64,000 nt of DNA from Diplocarpon mali (lineage: Eukaryota > Ascomycota > Leotiomycetes > Helotiales > Drepanopezizaceae): positions 110,590 to 174,589 of the forward strand of contig JAENRP010000070.1 of assembly GCA_024741835.1 (NCBI GenBank), given 5' to 3'. Each line of letters begins with the position of its first letter. The stretch's first letter is position 1. Below are positions 11,311 through 20,830 of the stretch, piece after piece. The position numbers and the translations under genes are program-made. The notes beneath the pieces were generated by a model, which saw nothing but the letters and a program-made list of their open reading frames with translations, ran no database searches and had not been told where the DNA came from.

Positions 11311-13550
11311 GGTTTGTGATGAGAGGAGGTCTGTCTGCCCAATGACGCGATTCGAAGTTGGGCAATGCCGGGGAAATGGTCAATTGCCACAAAGGGAAGA
11401 GGTGAACAGCCCCAGGAGCTTCGAGCTCTGAAGCTCTTATCGAGTTTTGGTCTAAGCCTAATTAGTACTAAAAGCTTAACCTTACTTCAACCATCTCTTG
11501 ATACTTAAAGGTTCTTCTAATGCCGACAATCATCCCTTGGACATTCCAAGTCCTTATTCTACATGTTTCCGAATCGTGTTACTACTTCAAAATGGAATAA
11601 GACCATGGTAATGCTAACAACGAATCGGAGGTGCAAGTTAGATTCGCTCGACTGCCTCTCCAGTTGACAATCCGTATTCTCGACCTGAACTGTGGACTTC
11701 AGCATCTGGATATTCTAACAGATGGGCTTCCCAAATGTCATCAGCCGCCATTGAGGATTCTTGGTCAATCGCTTTCTTCAGCCTCGGATCCTGCCGGATA
11801 TAATTGATATTGCCCGGAAGAGAAGCCTGGTATCGGTGCCCATCCCAAGCCAAGGTAACGTGGCAATCAATAGACTATGTCTTGAGCAAATTCCCTTTAG
11901 AGTATTCTCATGTGACTACGAGGGCAATCCAAGATATATCTTACCGCCATCAATATCAAAATCGTTTGTTTGCCCCATTGTGATTACGTAGAGAACAGAC
12001 CTATCAGGAGCTCCTTCAAACGTTCTCATTGATCTGTATATGCACCGGTTGATGTTAGGTGCCATTGAAGTGCAGAGGCTGATGCGTGTTTTAATCGCTT
12101 TTCTATCGACAAGACAACTTATCCATTTGGTCATTTGGTGGACATTCTGCATTTTTGCTATTGATATTTACTATATCCTTCCTCTTCCTCTCCGCTTTTT
12201 TCTTATTCTTCTTCTTCCTGCTTCTGTTTCTGCTTCTCCAGAATCTACAGCACTAGTGATTCATGTCACCTGTGCCCAACAGGAGAGGACTCTGGCTTTT
12301 TTGTAATTACTCAGGCGTTGCTTGAAACTCATGTAATACCACCATGCATACAACCTCGAACAGCACTTGACAGATTTCTAACCAAACCTCAGCAGAAATT
12401 CCGAGATTCAGGCGTTTTCTCTGCCCCTAAAACATTAAAGCTACATTACATTTCTGAAATTTGTTGACTTCAGCAGAGTGGTCAAGTCAATAGCCTCGAT
12501 TCATGCGTTTCACTCGATCTCGCTTGACGTGGTAAGGCCGCTATTAAGTTTATATCTGCAGTCTAGCATTTTGCCTTGCAGAAAGAATCGGACAAGACAA
12601 TTGACTACGACGTTGACATGACCTAGGATACCAATCCTGTTTCTAATTACATTGCGCTCGAACGTCTGGGAACACGCACTACTGAACGGTACACCGCAAC
12701 GAAAGACGCACTGGATAACACTATCGACTATTCTGGTGTTCTTAAATCAACTCTGTGTTACGTTTGAGGCGGTGTCCAGATTAGTCCTTCTACGATAGGT
12801 CTGATATCCGGCCCCTGAAGTCTATGGCCCACGGCTCTGTAGCACAGGCAATCGACTATGATCGATTTCGATCCCATTCCCTAGCTATCGATCGCCTTTT
12901 TCTGAGATTGTCTCGATTTTCGAAAGATGAATTGAAGGGCAATTTTACCTATTGTCGCTTGCAGCAGGTGGGTGGCTTTGCAACATCGTCCAACAACCAC
13001 CCTATGAGCGAATTGGCAAATCTTGGTATCTCAGAGCAGTAGATGGCCAGGTATTATGAAGGGGAAATTGGGAATTTAGATGGCACATTGTACGAGATGG
13101 ACACAGCATGCAACAAAAGCTCATATCTGAATAGTAGCAATGCCGCAATGTATTATTATACGCTGTAACCTAAGCAGCTTGAAAATGATTTTACCTTTCG
13201 AAGTGAATTTTAAATCGACGTGAAGTGGACGTGCCTCCAAGCGCCTGAAAAGTGAGCGCTTCGGCTTTGTTTTCTTCGGAATCTCGCTTAGCGACTGACA
13301 ATTCGAAACCTCGATTTTTACTGGACTCCGAGGAGAGTATCAATTCACTTCGACGGATATATCTGTCTATCAGGGTACAGCCTGATTAAGGAGAAACCCC
13401 CTCCTCCTTCTAGTAGTTTTTGAGCCCAGCCTTTACTTCAAACTCCAAACAAACTCGCCTCGATCTCAAAACAACGACGCAAAACCCCATCACTGCCATA
13501 GCCGTAACCTTGCTGTCTCCTAACAAACTCGTAAGCCAAATTTCTATGTC
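11311..13550. other. Gene-poor stretch with possible decayed coding fragments
   Basis: No confident complete gene. Two patches look more coding-like than background. One is a minus-strand exon at 11638-11874 (listed separately). The other is a plus-strand frame at about 12590-12768 (contains NYIALERLGTRTTERYTA) that is broken by one in-frame TAG near 12630. A 72-codon frame at 12824-13042 has no recognisable features. The stretch could hold one or two relics of orphan genes. Confidence 0.4.
11638..11874 (-). CDS. Possible terminal exon of an unrecognised gene
   Basis: Open frame of 79 codons with a plausible ATAG acceptor at its 5' side. It encodes a polar, Glu-rich sequence (INYIRQDPRLKKAIDQ, then MAADDIWEAHLLEYPDAEV) ending at TAA. 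Upstream on the same strand is another open stretch (11916-12152) that could supply 5' exons, but more than one splice combination keeps frame, so I do not join them. No family recognised. Confidence 0.28.
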   Translation of the reverse strand, partial: SIDCHVTLAWDGHRYQASLPGNINYIRQDPRLKKAIDQESSMAADDIWEAHLLEYPDAEVHSSGREYGLSTGEAVERI

Positions 13551-14558
13551 ATGACGTTTCGATTATTAATTCAAGATATCGCAGGTAATCCTTCTGCTTC
13601 CCCAGACATGAACATGGACCTTGACAAGCTACAAGATTTCATGCAGACGCAAGTAACCGCCTTCGCCTCCATGATAAAGTACACGGAGACTCTCGACCCG
13701 GTCAAGTTGAATCTCACGATAAAAAACCACCATGCCCAGATGCTAGCTGCAGCTACGTCGCGGTACCCGATTGCTGCTATACCCGCTTCAAGTTCTCTAA
13801 GAAAAGGCGAGGCCGCTCCGGTTTCAGCTTCAGCCTCAACTCCGAGGTCGAGCTTGGGAAAGCACTCTTTCATTGAGATCGAGAGCTCATCCGATGATGA
13901 TGCCGGACTCCGAATCAAAGCTCGCTCAACTTCGGCTTTGAACGCCGCCAGAAGTCGAGCTAGCCCTGGCACTCCTACACCGAAGCCAAAGAACGCCCAT
14001 GGCCAATCGAGCATCCCCATCAGTCTTCGTAAAAACAAGGCTCCAGCTGGCGCGAGAAAAGGTCGGCTGTTCACCATATCTCCTAATGGCATGAAGAGAT
14101 ACAATCCCCCCAGCGACACCGGGGAAAGTGATTGTTTGGAGGACTCGGACAAGGAGGGCGCGTATATTGATGGTTGGAGCGGAGACGACAGCTCATCTCT
14201 TCCAGATGGGGGCACGAGAGGAAGCGCAAAGAAGCTGAAGAAGGGACCTGTCAAGAAGAGCACTGCAACCAAGGCATCCAAAAGAAAGGGGAAGGTTAGG
14301 AATCATGATACAGCTGGTGCTACGAAGCGCTCGTGGGACGGCGGGAGCGATGTTGAGAGTGACTCGAAGGAAAGTCCGATTCTTGCGGAAAAGGGCGGGC
14401 TTAGACGGATCTCGGGACAGGTTGGTGGCTCGCAGGTTGGTGAAAGTAGCCATCATGGTGGAAAGGGCCAATTCGTGTCGGCAGACTACGAGTCTGGATC
14501 CGATGTTGACGGGGTTGAAGACACTATCTTCCTGCCTCGTCGACGCGGTGAATACTGA
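13551..14558 (+). CDS. Ser/Lys-rich, probably nuclear protein of unknown function
   Basis: Single open frame of 335 codons from 13551. The first ATG may be untranslated: a GTAAGC...ATATCGCAG arrangement could form an intron just upstream, and translation may start at 13608 (MNMDLDKLQDFMQTQV). Residues 20-75 look helical and contain YTETLDPVKLNLTIKNHHAQM. The rest is low-complexity: acidic Ser clusters (IEIESSSDDD), Pro/Lys-rich linkers, a basic KKLKKGPVKKSTATKASKRKG block that could be a nuclear localisation signal, and a FLPRRRGEY end. No enzyme domain is visible. The composition suggests a chromatin- or nucleolus-associated protein, but that is inference only. Confidence 0.65.
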   Translation: MTFRLLIQDIAGNPSASPDMNMDLDKLQDFMQTQVTAFASMIKYTETLDPVKLNLTIKNHHAQMLAAATSRYPIAAIPASSSLRKGEAAPVSASASTPRSSLGKHSFIEIESSSDDDAGLRIKARSTSALNAARSRASPGTPTPKPKNAHGQSSIPISLRKNKAPAGARKGRLFTISPNGMKRYNPPSDTGESDCLEDSDKEGAYIDGWSGDDSSSLPDGGTRGSAKKLKKGPVKKSTATKASKRKGKVRNHDTAGATKRSWDGGSDVESDSKESPILAEKGGLRRISGQVGGSQVGESSHHGGKGQFVSADYESGSDVDGVEDTIFLPRRRGEY

Positions 14559-15108
14559 ATTGCTCCAGGTCTCAATTTAACATTTTACCCTGTTCTTGTT
14601 TTGATACATCATCGGGTCTCTGGAGTACTCTAGATTTTATACTAACGCCGGCCGGGTAACTGCTTCAATATCCAGACGGCCAGTTTATATCGTCTTCTGC
14701 TGTAAGCAACTGATTTCTGGCTACGAAGATGATGCTTGGCGTTGGTAGGTTTCTTCGCTGTACAACCAATGATGGAAGAGAGAAACATTGAGAAGTGAAT
14801 ATCGATGGAAGCTGGCCTTGATACTGCTTCATGGGGCGGGCATTTTCGCAAGCGATACAGCACACCTAATGAAATATCACGACACGCTGCATCTTTCATT
14901 CTCGACGACCAGGTTGTATCAAGTCTTCTGAGAGTAAGCAAATACTATTTTTCTGGAGAAAAGCGATCATATCAAAAGTGCCAATCGAATACCAGACCCT
15001 CACTTGACGATACGATATTCGCTTAGGACCCGTGTGATGTAAACAAAATACTACGAATACCAACAACTAAGCGCCCTCAAAGCGCCCATCTCCCCATCTT
15101 GTGACGAG

Positions 15109-15240
15109 TATGGGGCTGCGCATCTGGCTGAGATCCCTTGGAATTCTTCTCCTTCTTCGAGTTTTGCCCCGAAGCTTTAGATTGGTGATACGCGTAGGCG
15201 TTTGTGCGAGATCCAATCTGCCCATATGAGCCTGAATAGC
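15109..15240 (-). pseudogene. Duplicated fragment of the NST1 coding sequence
   Basis: About 131 bp aligns without gaps to 36295-36426 inside NST1 exon 1, same orientation, with roughly 14 mismatches counted by eye (about 89% identity). Translated on the minus strand it keeps the NST1 frame: QIGSRTNAYAYHQSKASGQ here against QIGSPTNGYAHHQSQASGK in the parent, followed by SKGSQPDAQPH in both. Similarity stops abruptly on both sides. There is no start codon or promoter context of its own, so it is a relic, not a gene. Confidence 0.85.
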
Positions 15241-15426
15241 CACCCCCCCAGAGCATACCCCTCCACCCGCTCCCCCAGCCCTTGAAAAAAGCAAAGCTAA
15301 CTTCAGCTCCTTCCATATCCATCCCTACACTCAAGAGTTTAAAAAGGCTGCCAAATACGTAAGTCACATGTAGAAATCCAAGAGGGAAGAATGTTGTATC
15401 AGAGTCGGGAATAATAGAAAGCCCAT

Positions 15427-15429
<3 letters not shown>

Positions 15430-15476
<47 letters not shown>
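15430..15476. repeat. (GA)n microsatellite
   Basis: Uninterrupted GA dinucleotide run of about 47 bp, some 190 bp beyond the NST1 fragment. Confidence 0.97.
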
Positions 15477-15479
<3 letters not shown>

Positions 15480-16202
15480 CCTTCTCAGCAACAGTAACAC
15501 TATAATCGCGGAATCCAGTAAGCAAGAGAATAACCCACGACACGGTACACACTAATATAAATAGAGCTTACAACCAGCCAGCTGGCAAAATAGAGCGCTT
15601 CTCATTTATAATCAGCATCGATTGTTGATTCATCCTGCTCCTAAAGAAATAGTAGTTTCTATCCTTTTCATAGTAAATCGTTGCTTAGCTGACACTCCGG
15701 CCGGATCCGCGACGACTTATCCTTGAACGAGTGCGGCTGTCGGCAGGGGCTTGAATGCTCGAGACAGTAACAGCAGCACGCGCTAGAAGGAATAAAATAG
15801 ATCAAAATCAATTCACTGGAAAGACACAGGTCTCGCTAGAGCCCTCGGGCAGAAGCCTGGGAGGTCCTCTGTTAGAGGATAGCAGAATGTAGGTCTCTTG
15901 GAAACAGGCTACCTTGTCTTCAGTCCAATTTCTTTTTCTTGGAAATCGAAGGACTGAGAGAGTTCGATCCTCGCGGAGGGAAATTCAGGACTCGCAGCCG
16001 GTTCGAGCTACCTCTCTTGTAGCCATATGCTGGTTGTACGCTCTTGGACTTCGCTGATTTGAGGCCGGGTGGCGTTTCGGGTGTCAGGACATAACATGCA
16101 GTGTAGCATTGATTATATCCTTCACCAGAGCAACCGCAGGGCGTGGGTCATACGCATTGAAGTTAGAACAGATAAATCTATTGCTGATGTCCTCAAATCA
16201 GT

Positions 16203-17765
16203 TTATGAAATACTACCTCCCTCGACAACAATCACCGCACTCCCACTCCCGGGCCTACTGACCACCACCGCAGCCTCCTTTTGCTCCTCGCTTAAATTTA
16301 AATTCGAATAATACTCCTCTTCCCATGCTTTCCTCACATCGTGAACCTTATCAGCAGGTACAAGATGCACACTACAGCCTCCCCACCCTGCACCAGTCAA
16401 TCTGGACCCATAACTCCCTGCTTTGCGTGCAATAGCGCACAACTGGTCGATCTCAGGACATGAGCATTCATACAAATCACGGCAGCTATCTTGCGTGGCG
16501 TTCATGAGAGCACCGAGGGAGCGGTTAAATTCTTCCGTGCTGGTGGAGGAATCGAGGGTTGCTGCTGATGGTTTCTCGAGGATGGTGAGAAAGGAGATCA
16601 CCCGCAGCGCTTCATTGAAGACGTGCAGAGCGCGCTGGCGGAGTTTGAATTTCTCTGCGCGCACGGGGAAAGTCGATGTGAAGCGGTCATCTAAAGCTGG
16701 GACTGAAAGGCCGATTACCTGGGCGATTTCTTCGCGGGTGTAGCCTTCTTCTTTACTGAGCGTTGCTTCTGTGAGGTCGACAAGTTCAGAGAGCTGATCC
16801 TCGATGGGCTTGAGGGAGTGCGCGAAGTAGGTGCTATGCAGGCCGTGCAGGGAAATCCCTAGAGGTCCAGAATCTGTGGGGAGAGGGGTGGTCGATTTAT
16901 TGAGGATGGCGGACAGGTACGCAGCCGCGAGACTGCATTCCACGACCCGCAGGTTGTAACAGACTGGGCCTGTGACCTGCTTGTCTGACTGTACGAAGCT
17001 CTGGGCGATAACGAAGTTGAGTTCTGGATTGGTTTTTGGGAAGTAGACGGGCCGTGCAGTAAGTGAGGGTACGAAGGAGACGAACAGCGCAGAACCGCGC
17101 AGGGAGAAGACAGAGGCGGATTGATCCATGCCTCCTGAGTTGACACCAACGGCGCGCTCACTGACGATAGCGAGCTCAGTCAAAGCTGTTTTGTCGACTT
17201 CTTTCTCCCCATTTGCGAACATTACTGCCAAAGCAGATGCGCTGACGAAAGCTGCAGAGCTGCTCAGTCCTCCTCCAGCCGGCACCGTGCCATCCATCAA
17301 TATCTCCATACTCCTTGGCTTAAACTCGTTTCCATATTTCGCCCTTAAAAGCTCTAAAGCACCTCGAAGACCAGATTTGAAATAGTTGGTCCATTCGTGG
17401 ACCTTCGCATCAATATGTACCGTCTCGTACGGGATGTCGAATTCGTGGGAAGGAAATTTCTCCGACTGGATGTTGGAGACTTTAATCTTGTAGGAGCCGG
17501 CTGGCGCTTCAGAGTCGTCGACGACTCGGACTGCGAGGACCACGTCTGCGGTGATCGCCATGGGGAGGACGGAGTAGAGCGAGTAGTCGATATGCTCGCC
17601 GATGATGTTAACCCGGCCTGGAGAGCGTGAGACGAAGTCTGGGAGATGGCCGTAGCTGCCTTTGAATTGCTGGAGCAGCCTCTCCCATCTTTCTGTTTGG
17701 CCCGGTATTGCGTCTTGGTTGTAGATGTCTTTCAAGAATTTTGCGACAGGCACAGTTCCAGCCAT
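16203..17765 (-). CDS. GAL1: Galactokinase
   Basis: GHMP-family kinase that phosphorylates galactose at C1, first step of the Leloir pathway, cytosolic. Single intronless frame of 520 residues, the usual fungal length. Motifs are the galactokinase signature GRVNIIGEHIDYSLYSVLP (residues 50-68), the ATP-binding GHMP motif VPAGGGLSSSAAF (161-173), GVNSGGMDQSASVF (207-220) with the catalytic Asp, and the C-terminal GHMP motif LTGAGWGGCSVHLVP. The Gal3-type loss of the SA dipeptide in the GLSSSAA motif is not seen, so it should be an active enzyme and not only a sensor. It is divergent from ILV2. The extreme C-terminus (VIVVEGGSIS) could be altered by an unrecognised 3' intron, but none is needed. 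Confidence 0.95.
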   Translation of the reverse strand: MAGTVPVAKFLKDIYNQDAIPGQTERWERLLQQFKGSYGHLPDFVSRSPGRVNIIGEHIDYSLYSVLPMAITADVVLAVRVVDDSEAPAGSYKIKVSNIQSEKFPSHEFDIPYETVHIDAKVHEWTNYFKSGLRGALELLRAKYGNEFKPRSMEILMDGTVPAGGGLSSSAAFVSASALAVMFANGEKEVDKTALTELAIVSERAVGVNSGGMDQSASVFSLRGSALFVSFVPSLTARPVYFPKTNPELNFVIAQSFVQSDKQVTGPVCYNLRVVECSLAAAYLSAILNKSTTPLPTDSGPLGISLHGLHSTYFAHSLKPIEDQLSELVDLTEATLSKEEGYTREEIAQVIGLSVPALDDRFTSTFPVRAEKFKLRQRALHVFNEALRVISFLTILEKPSAATLDSSTSTEEFNRSLGALMNATQDSCRDLYECSCPEIDQLCAIARKAGSYGSRLTGAGWGGCSVHLVPADKVHDVRKAWEEEYYSNLNLSEEQKEAAVVVSRPGSGSAVIVVEGGSIS

Positions 17766-18524
17766 GGTGGGGGTTGAGTTCCGATCGCGGGGTAATTGTC
17801 AAGGTTGAGTTTTGTAATTCACAAGTGGACGATGGTCTACTTGGATTACTGGAAGAGGTTGGCCGGTATCGTTGATTTAAGGAGGCGGGTAACAGTGGTA
17901 TCTTTGGAAAAGAGCCACCCCCCAGATCTTCGTATGTAGTTCATCGCGTGTTCGTCCCTTTCGTGACGGCGCCGGTTTCGAGCGGGAAACACACGATGCG
18001 CTGGAGGTTCCGAGTGGAGCGCTTACGAGGAGAGGAGTGGAGTCGAGTGGTAGAGTGACACCGAATGGGGGAGAGGGGGAGGGGGAGGGTAGGAGAGGAA
18101 CTGGAGACTGGAGAAAGAGGAGCAGGGTAACTCAGATGTGATTGTGCGGTGGTGTACGAGTGAAGCTTTTTGCGGGCGGGAGAGGAGATCTTGTATACCT
18201 CGGATTCTGAGCTTCAATACCCACATTATCTTCTTCTACTGGTCGAAAATACCCCCCATTTCGACGGGGCATTCCAGATCAACGCTACCCCACATTTTGC
18301 GCCGACTACGGCATCCAAATTTATTGTCCAGTCCAGCCGTTCGTGCTGGGACATTCTCCCCCTCACAACTGACTGTGTATTCCCGCAAACAACAACCTTA
18401 GCCTCATACTTGCCGATTAACCTGCAATCGTAAGGATCACGTACTTCAGTGGAGACACGAGCCATTCACGGCACATCTTCTCTACAATCCTTTCTCGTTC
18501 TCTGAACCGCCTCTTCACTTCACC
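17766..18524. other. Divergent promoter region of GAL1 and ILV2
   Basis: About 760 bp between divergent start codons. It contains purine-rich runs (about 18060-18120, GAGGGGGAGGGGGAGGG-type) and no gene. I found no TGASTCA site in this spacer, in contrast to the ILV2 introns. Confidence 0.5.
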
Positions 18525-20830
18525 ATGCTTCGATCGATCCCCCTCCGTAGCGTGCGTGCTGTGAGGCAAAATCCGAGATGCTCTACCAAATCTTTTTCTA
18601 CATCTCCAGCGTCTGCAAGCATTGGAATGGTACGGAAAACACCTGGAGAGACGAGATCACAGACAACTGCCGCGACAGCTCCCTCGACGTGAGTTGCCCT
18701 TCTGTGACTCACGGCGACATACTTACAGACGATAGGAGAACGAGAGAGAACCCCTCTCCAGCTTTCAATTCGAATCCCACGTCCGACAACCCTTTACAAC
18801 ATGCCTCAAACGCGAAAGCACAAATAGAGATGGATGAATCGTATGTCATGAGTCACCGCAACTCTCCCCGAGATATTGACAGGCTTGCAGATTTATTGGC
18901 ATGACTGGTGGCGAGATATTCCATGAGATGATGTTAAGACAGGGCGTCAAACATATATGTCAGTTACCTGGAAACCAATTGCTGGCTCTAGCTGATCGCG
19001 CGCAGTCGGTTATCCTGGTGGTGCTATTCTCCCAGTTTTTGATGCTATCTACAACTCAAAACATTTCAATTTCGTCCTGCCAAAACACGAGCAAGGCGCT
19101 GGACATATGGCTCAGGGATACGCGAGGGCTTCTGGACTACCCGGTGTCGTTCTGGTAACTTCTGGTCCCGGCGCAACGAATGTCATTACGCCAATGCAGG
19201 ACGCACTGTCTGATGGAACACCGATGGTTGTTTTCACCGGTCAGGTCGTCACAACAGCAATTGGAAGCGACGCTTTCCAAGAGGCGGATGTCATTGGTAT
19301 CTCGAGGGCGTGCACCAAGTGGAATGTGATGGTCAAGAACGTAGCAGAGCTACCGAAGCGGATAGCAGAGGCCTTCGAGATTGCCACGACCGGAAGACCT
19401 GGACCTGTATTGGTGGATCTACCTAAGGATGTTACCGCCGCTGTTCTCAGGAAGGCTATCCCAACTGGAAGCACCATTCCAGCTCTCCCCAGTCAAGCTT
19501 CGAAGATGGCGCAAGCCCATGTCAAGAAACGTCTCGAAGCTACAATCAGCCGAGTCGCCAAGCTGATCAATGGTGCGAAGAAGCCGATTATCTACGCTGG
19601 ACAGGGTGTCATCTCTCGCCCAGAAGGACCTCAGCTTCTAAAGGAACTCGCCGACAAGGCCTCTATCCCCGTGACGACGACTCTTCAAGGATTGGGTGGA
19701 TTTGATGAGCTTGACCCCAAAGCGCTCCATATGCTCGGCATGCACGGTTCGGCTTACGCCAACTTGGCCATGCAGGAAGCGGATCTTATCATTGCTCTGG
19801 GGGGACGTTTCGACGACCGTGTCACTGGGGCCATCTCCAAGTTCGCACCTCAAGCCAAGCTTGCGGCAGCCGAAGGACGAGGTGGGATTGTTCACTTCGA
19901 GATCATGCCCAAGAACATTAACAAGGTTGTCCAAGCGACCGAAGCCGTAGAAGGCGACGTCGTGGCTAACCTCGCGCTTCTGAATCCTCTCGTCGTCGGC
20001 AAGAGCATGACTGACCGGAAAGAATGGTTCGACCAGATCAACTTCTGGAAGGAGAAATTCCCGCTCAGCAAGTACGAAAAGGCCGAGCGCACAGGTCTCA
20101 TCAAACCTCAGACTCTTATCGAAGAGCTCTCGAATCTCACTGCCCACCGCAAGGAGGACACCATCATCGCCACTGGCGTTGGCCAGCATCAAATGTGGAC
20201 TGCACAACATTTCAGATGGCGCCACCCCAGAACCATCGTCACATCCGGCGGTCTCGGCACAATGGGCTACGGTCTCCCAGCCGCCATCGGCGCCAAGGTC
20301 GCCAAGCCAGACGCGCTCGTGATTGACATCGACGGCGACGCCTCCTTTAACATGACGCTCACTGAGATGTCGACGGCGAAGCAGTTTAACATCGGCGTCA
20401 AGATCATCGTACTGAATAACGAGGAGCAGGGTATGGTGACGCAGTGGCAAAACATCTTCTACGAGGACCGATATGCACACACGCACTCCGAGAACCCTAA
20501 TTTCTTGAAGCTCGCCGATGCGATGGGTATCCAAGCCAGACGGTGCATCAAGCCGGACGATGTGAGAGATGCTCTGACCTGGTTGATTGAGAGCGACGGC
20601 CCGGCATTCTTGGAGGTCGTCACTGATAAGAAGGTCCCTGTATTGCCTATGGTACCCGGTGGCAGCGGACTCCACGAGTTCTTGTTCTTCGATGACTGTA
20701 AGTGCCTCTACCTATCCCCCTTCACGCCTTCCCATCCTTGTGAACCTCTACTTACCTCTCCACAGCCAAGGACAAAGAACGCCGCAAACTCATGAGCGAG
20801 CGGACAGGCGGCAAGCACGGCGGCGACTAA
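18525..20830 (+). CDS. ILV2: Acetolactate synthase catalytic subunit, mitochondrial
   Basis: ThDP-dependent enzyme forming 2-acetolactate or 2-aceto-2-hydroxybutyrate, the first common step of valine, leucine and isoleucine synthesis. Exons are 18525-18688, 18736-18840, 18891-18958, 19006-20697 and 20766-20830; phases agree; 697 residues (yeast 687). The N-terminus is a Ser/Arg mitochondrial presequence (MLRSIPLRSVRAVRQN). Core motifs are ESFIGMTGGEIFHEMMLRQG, FGYPGGAILPVFDAIYNS, HEQGAGHMAQGYARASG with catalytic Glu near residue 141, TSGPGATNVITP, the FAD-region GGRFDDRVTG, and the ThDP/metal motif DIDGDASFNMTLTEM near 553-567. The last exon encodes a basic tail (DSKDKERRKLMSERTGG). The first acceptor (GATAG at 18735) was chosen because the nearer TTACAG puts a stop in frame. 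Confidence 0.95.
18705..18711. promoter_or_regulatory. TGACTCA Gcn4/CpcA-type site in ILV2 intron 1
   Basis: Exact TGACTCA inside the 47-bp first intron of ILV2 (context TGTGACTCACGG). Gcn4/CpcA binds RTGACTCAY in amino-acid synthesis genes. It may overlap the splice branch region, so its presence could be partly coincidental. Confidence 0.4.
18849..18855. promoter_or_regulatory. TGAGTCA Gcn4/CpcA-type site in ILV2 intron 2
   Basis: Exact TGAGTCA (context CATGAGTCACCG, the reverse of GTGACTCAT, a full RTGACTCAY match) just inside the 50-bp second intron, 144 bp from the intron 1 site. Confidence 0.42.

Larger units (their letters stand above)
14559..16202. other. Intergenic stretch holding an NST1 fragment and a GA microsatellite
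   Basis: Between the Ser-rich gene and galactokinase I see no complete gene. It contains the duplicated NST1 fragment and the (GA)n tract listed separately. The rest (14.56-15.1 kb and 15.5-16.2 kb) has only short unrelated frames. Confidence 0.5.

Noticed and set aside
13571..14281. 236-codon minus-strand frame with hydrophobic stretches
   Set aside because: Antisense of the Ser/Lys-rich gene; hydrophobic runs are the complement of Lys/Glu/Ser codons.
19638..20675. 345-codon minus-strand open frame
   Set aside because: Exact antisense of the ILV2 catalytic exon; codon structure of ILV2 explains it.
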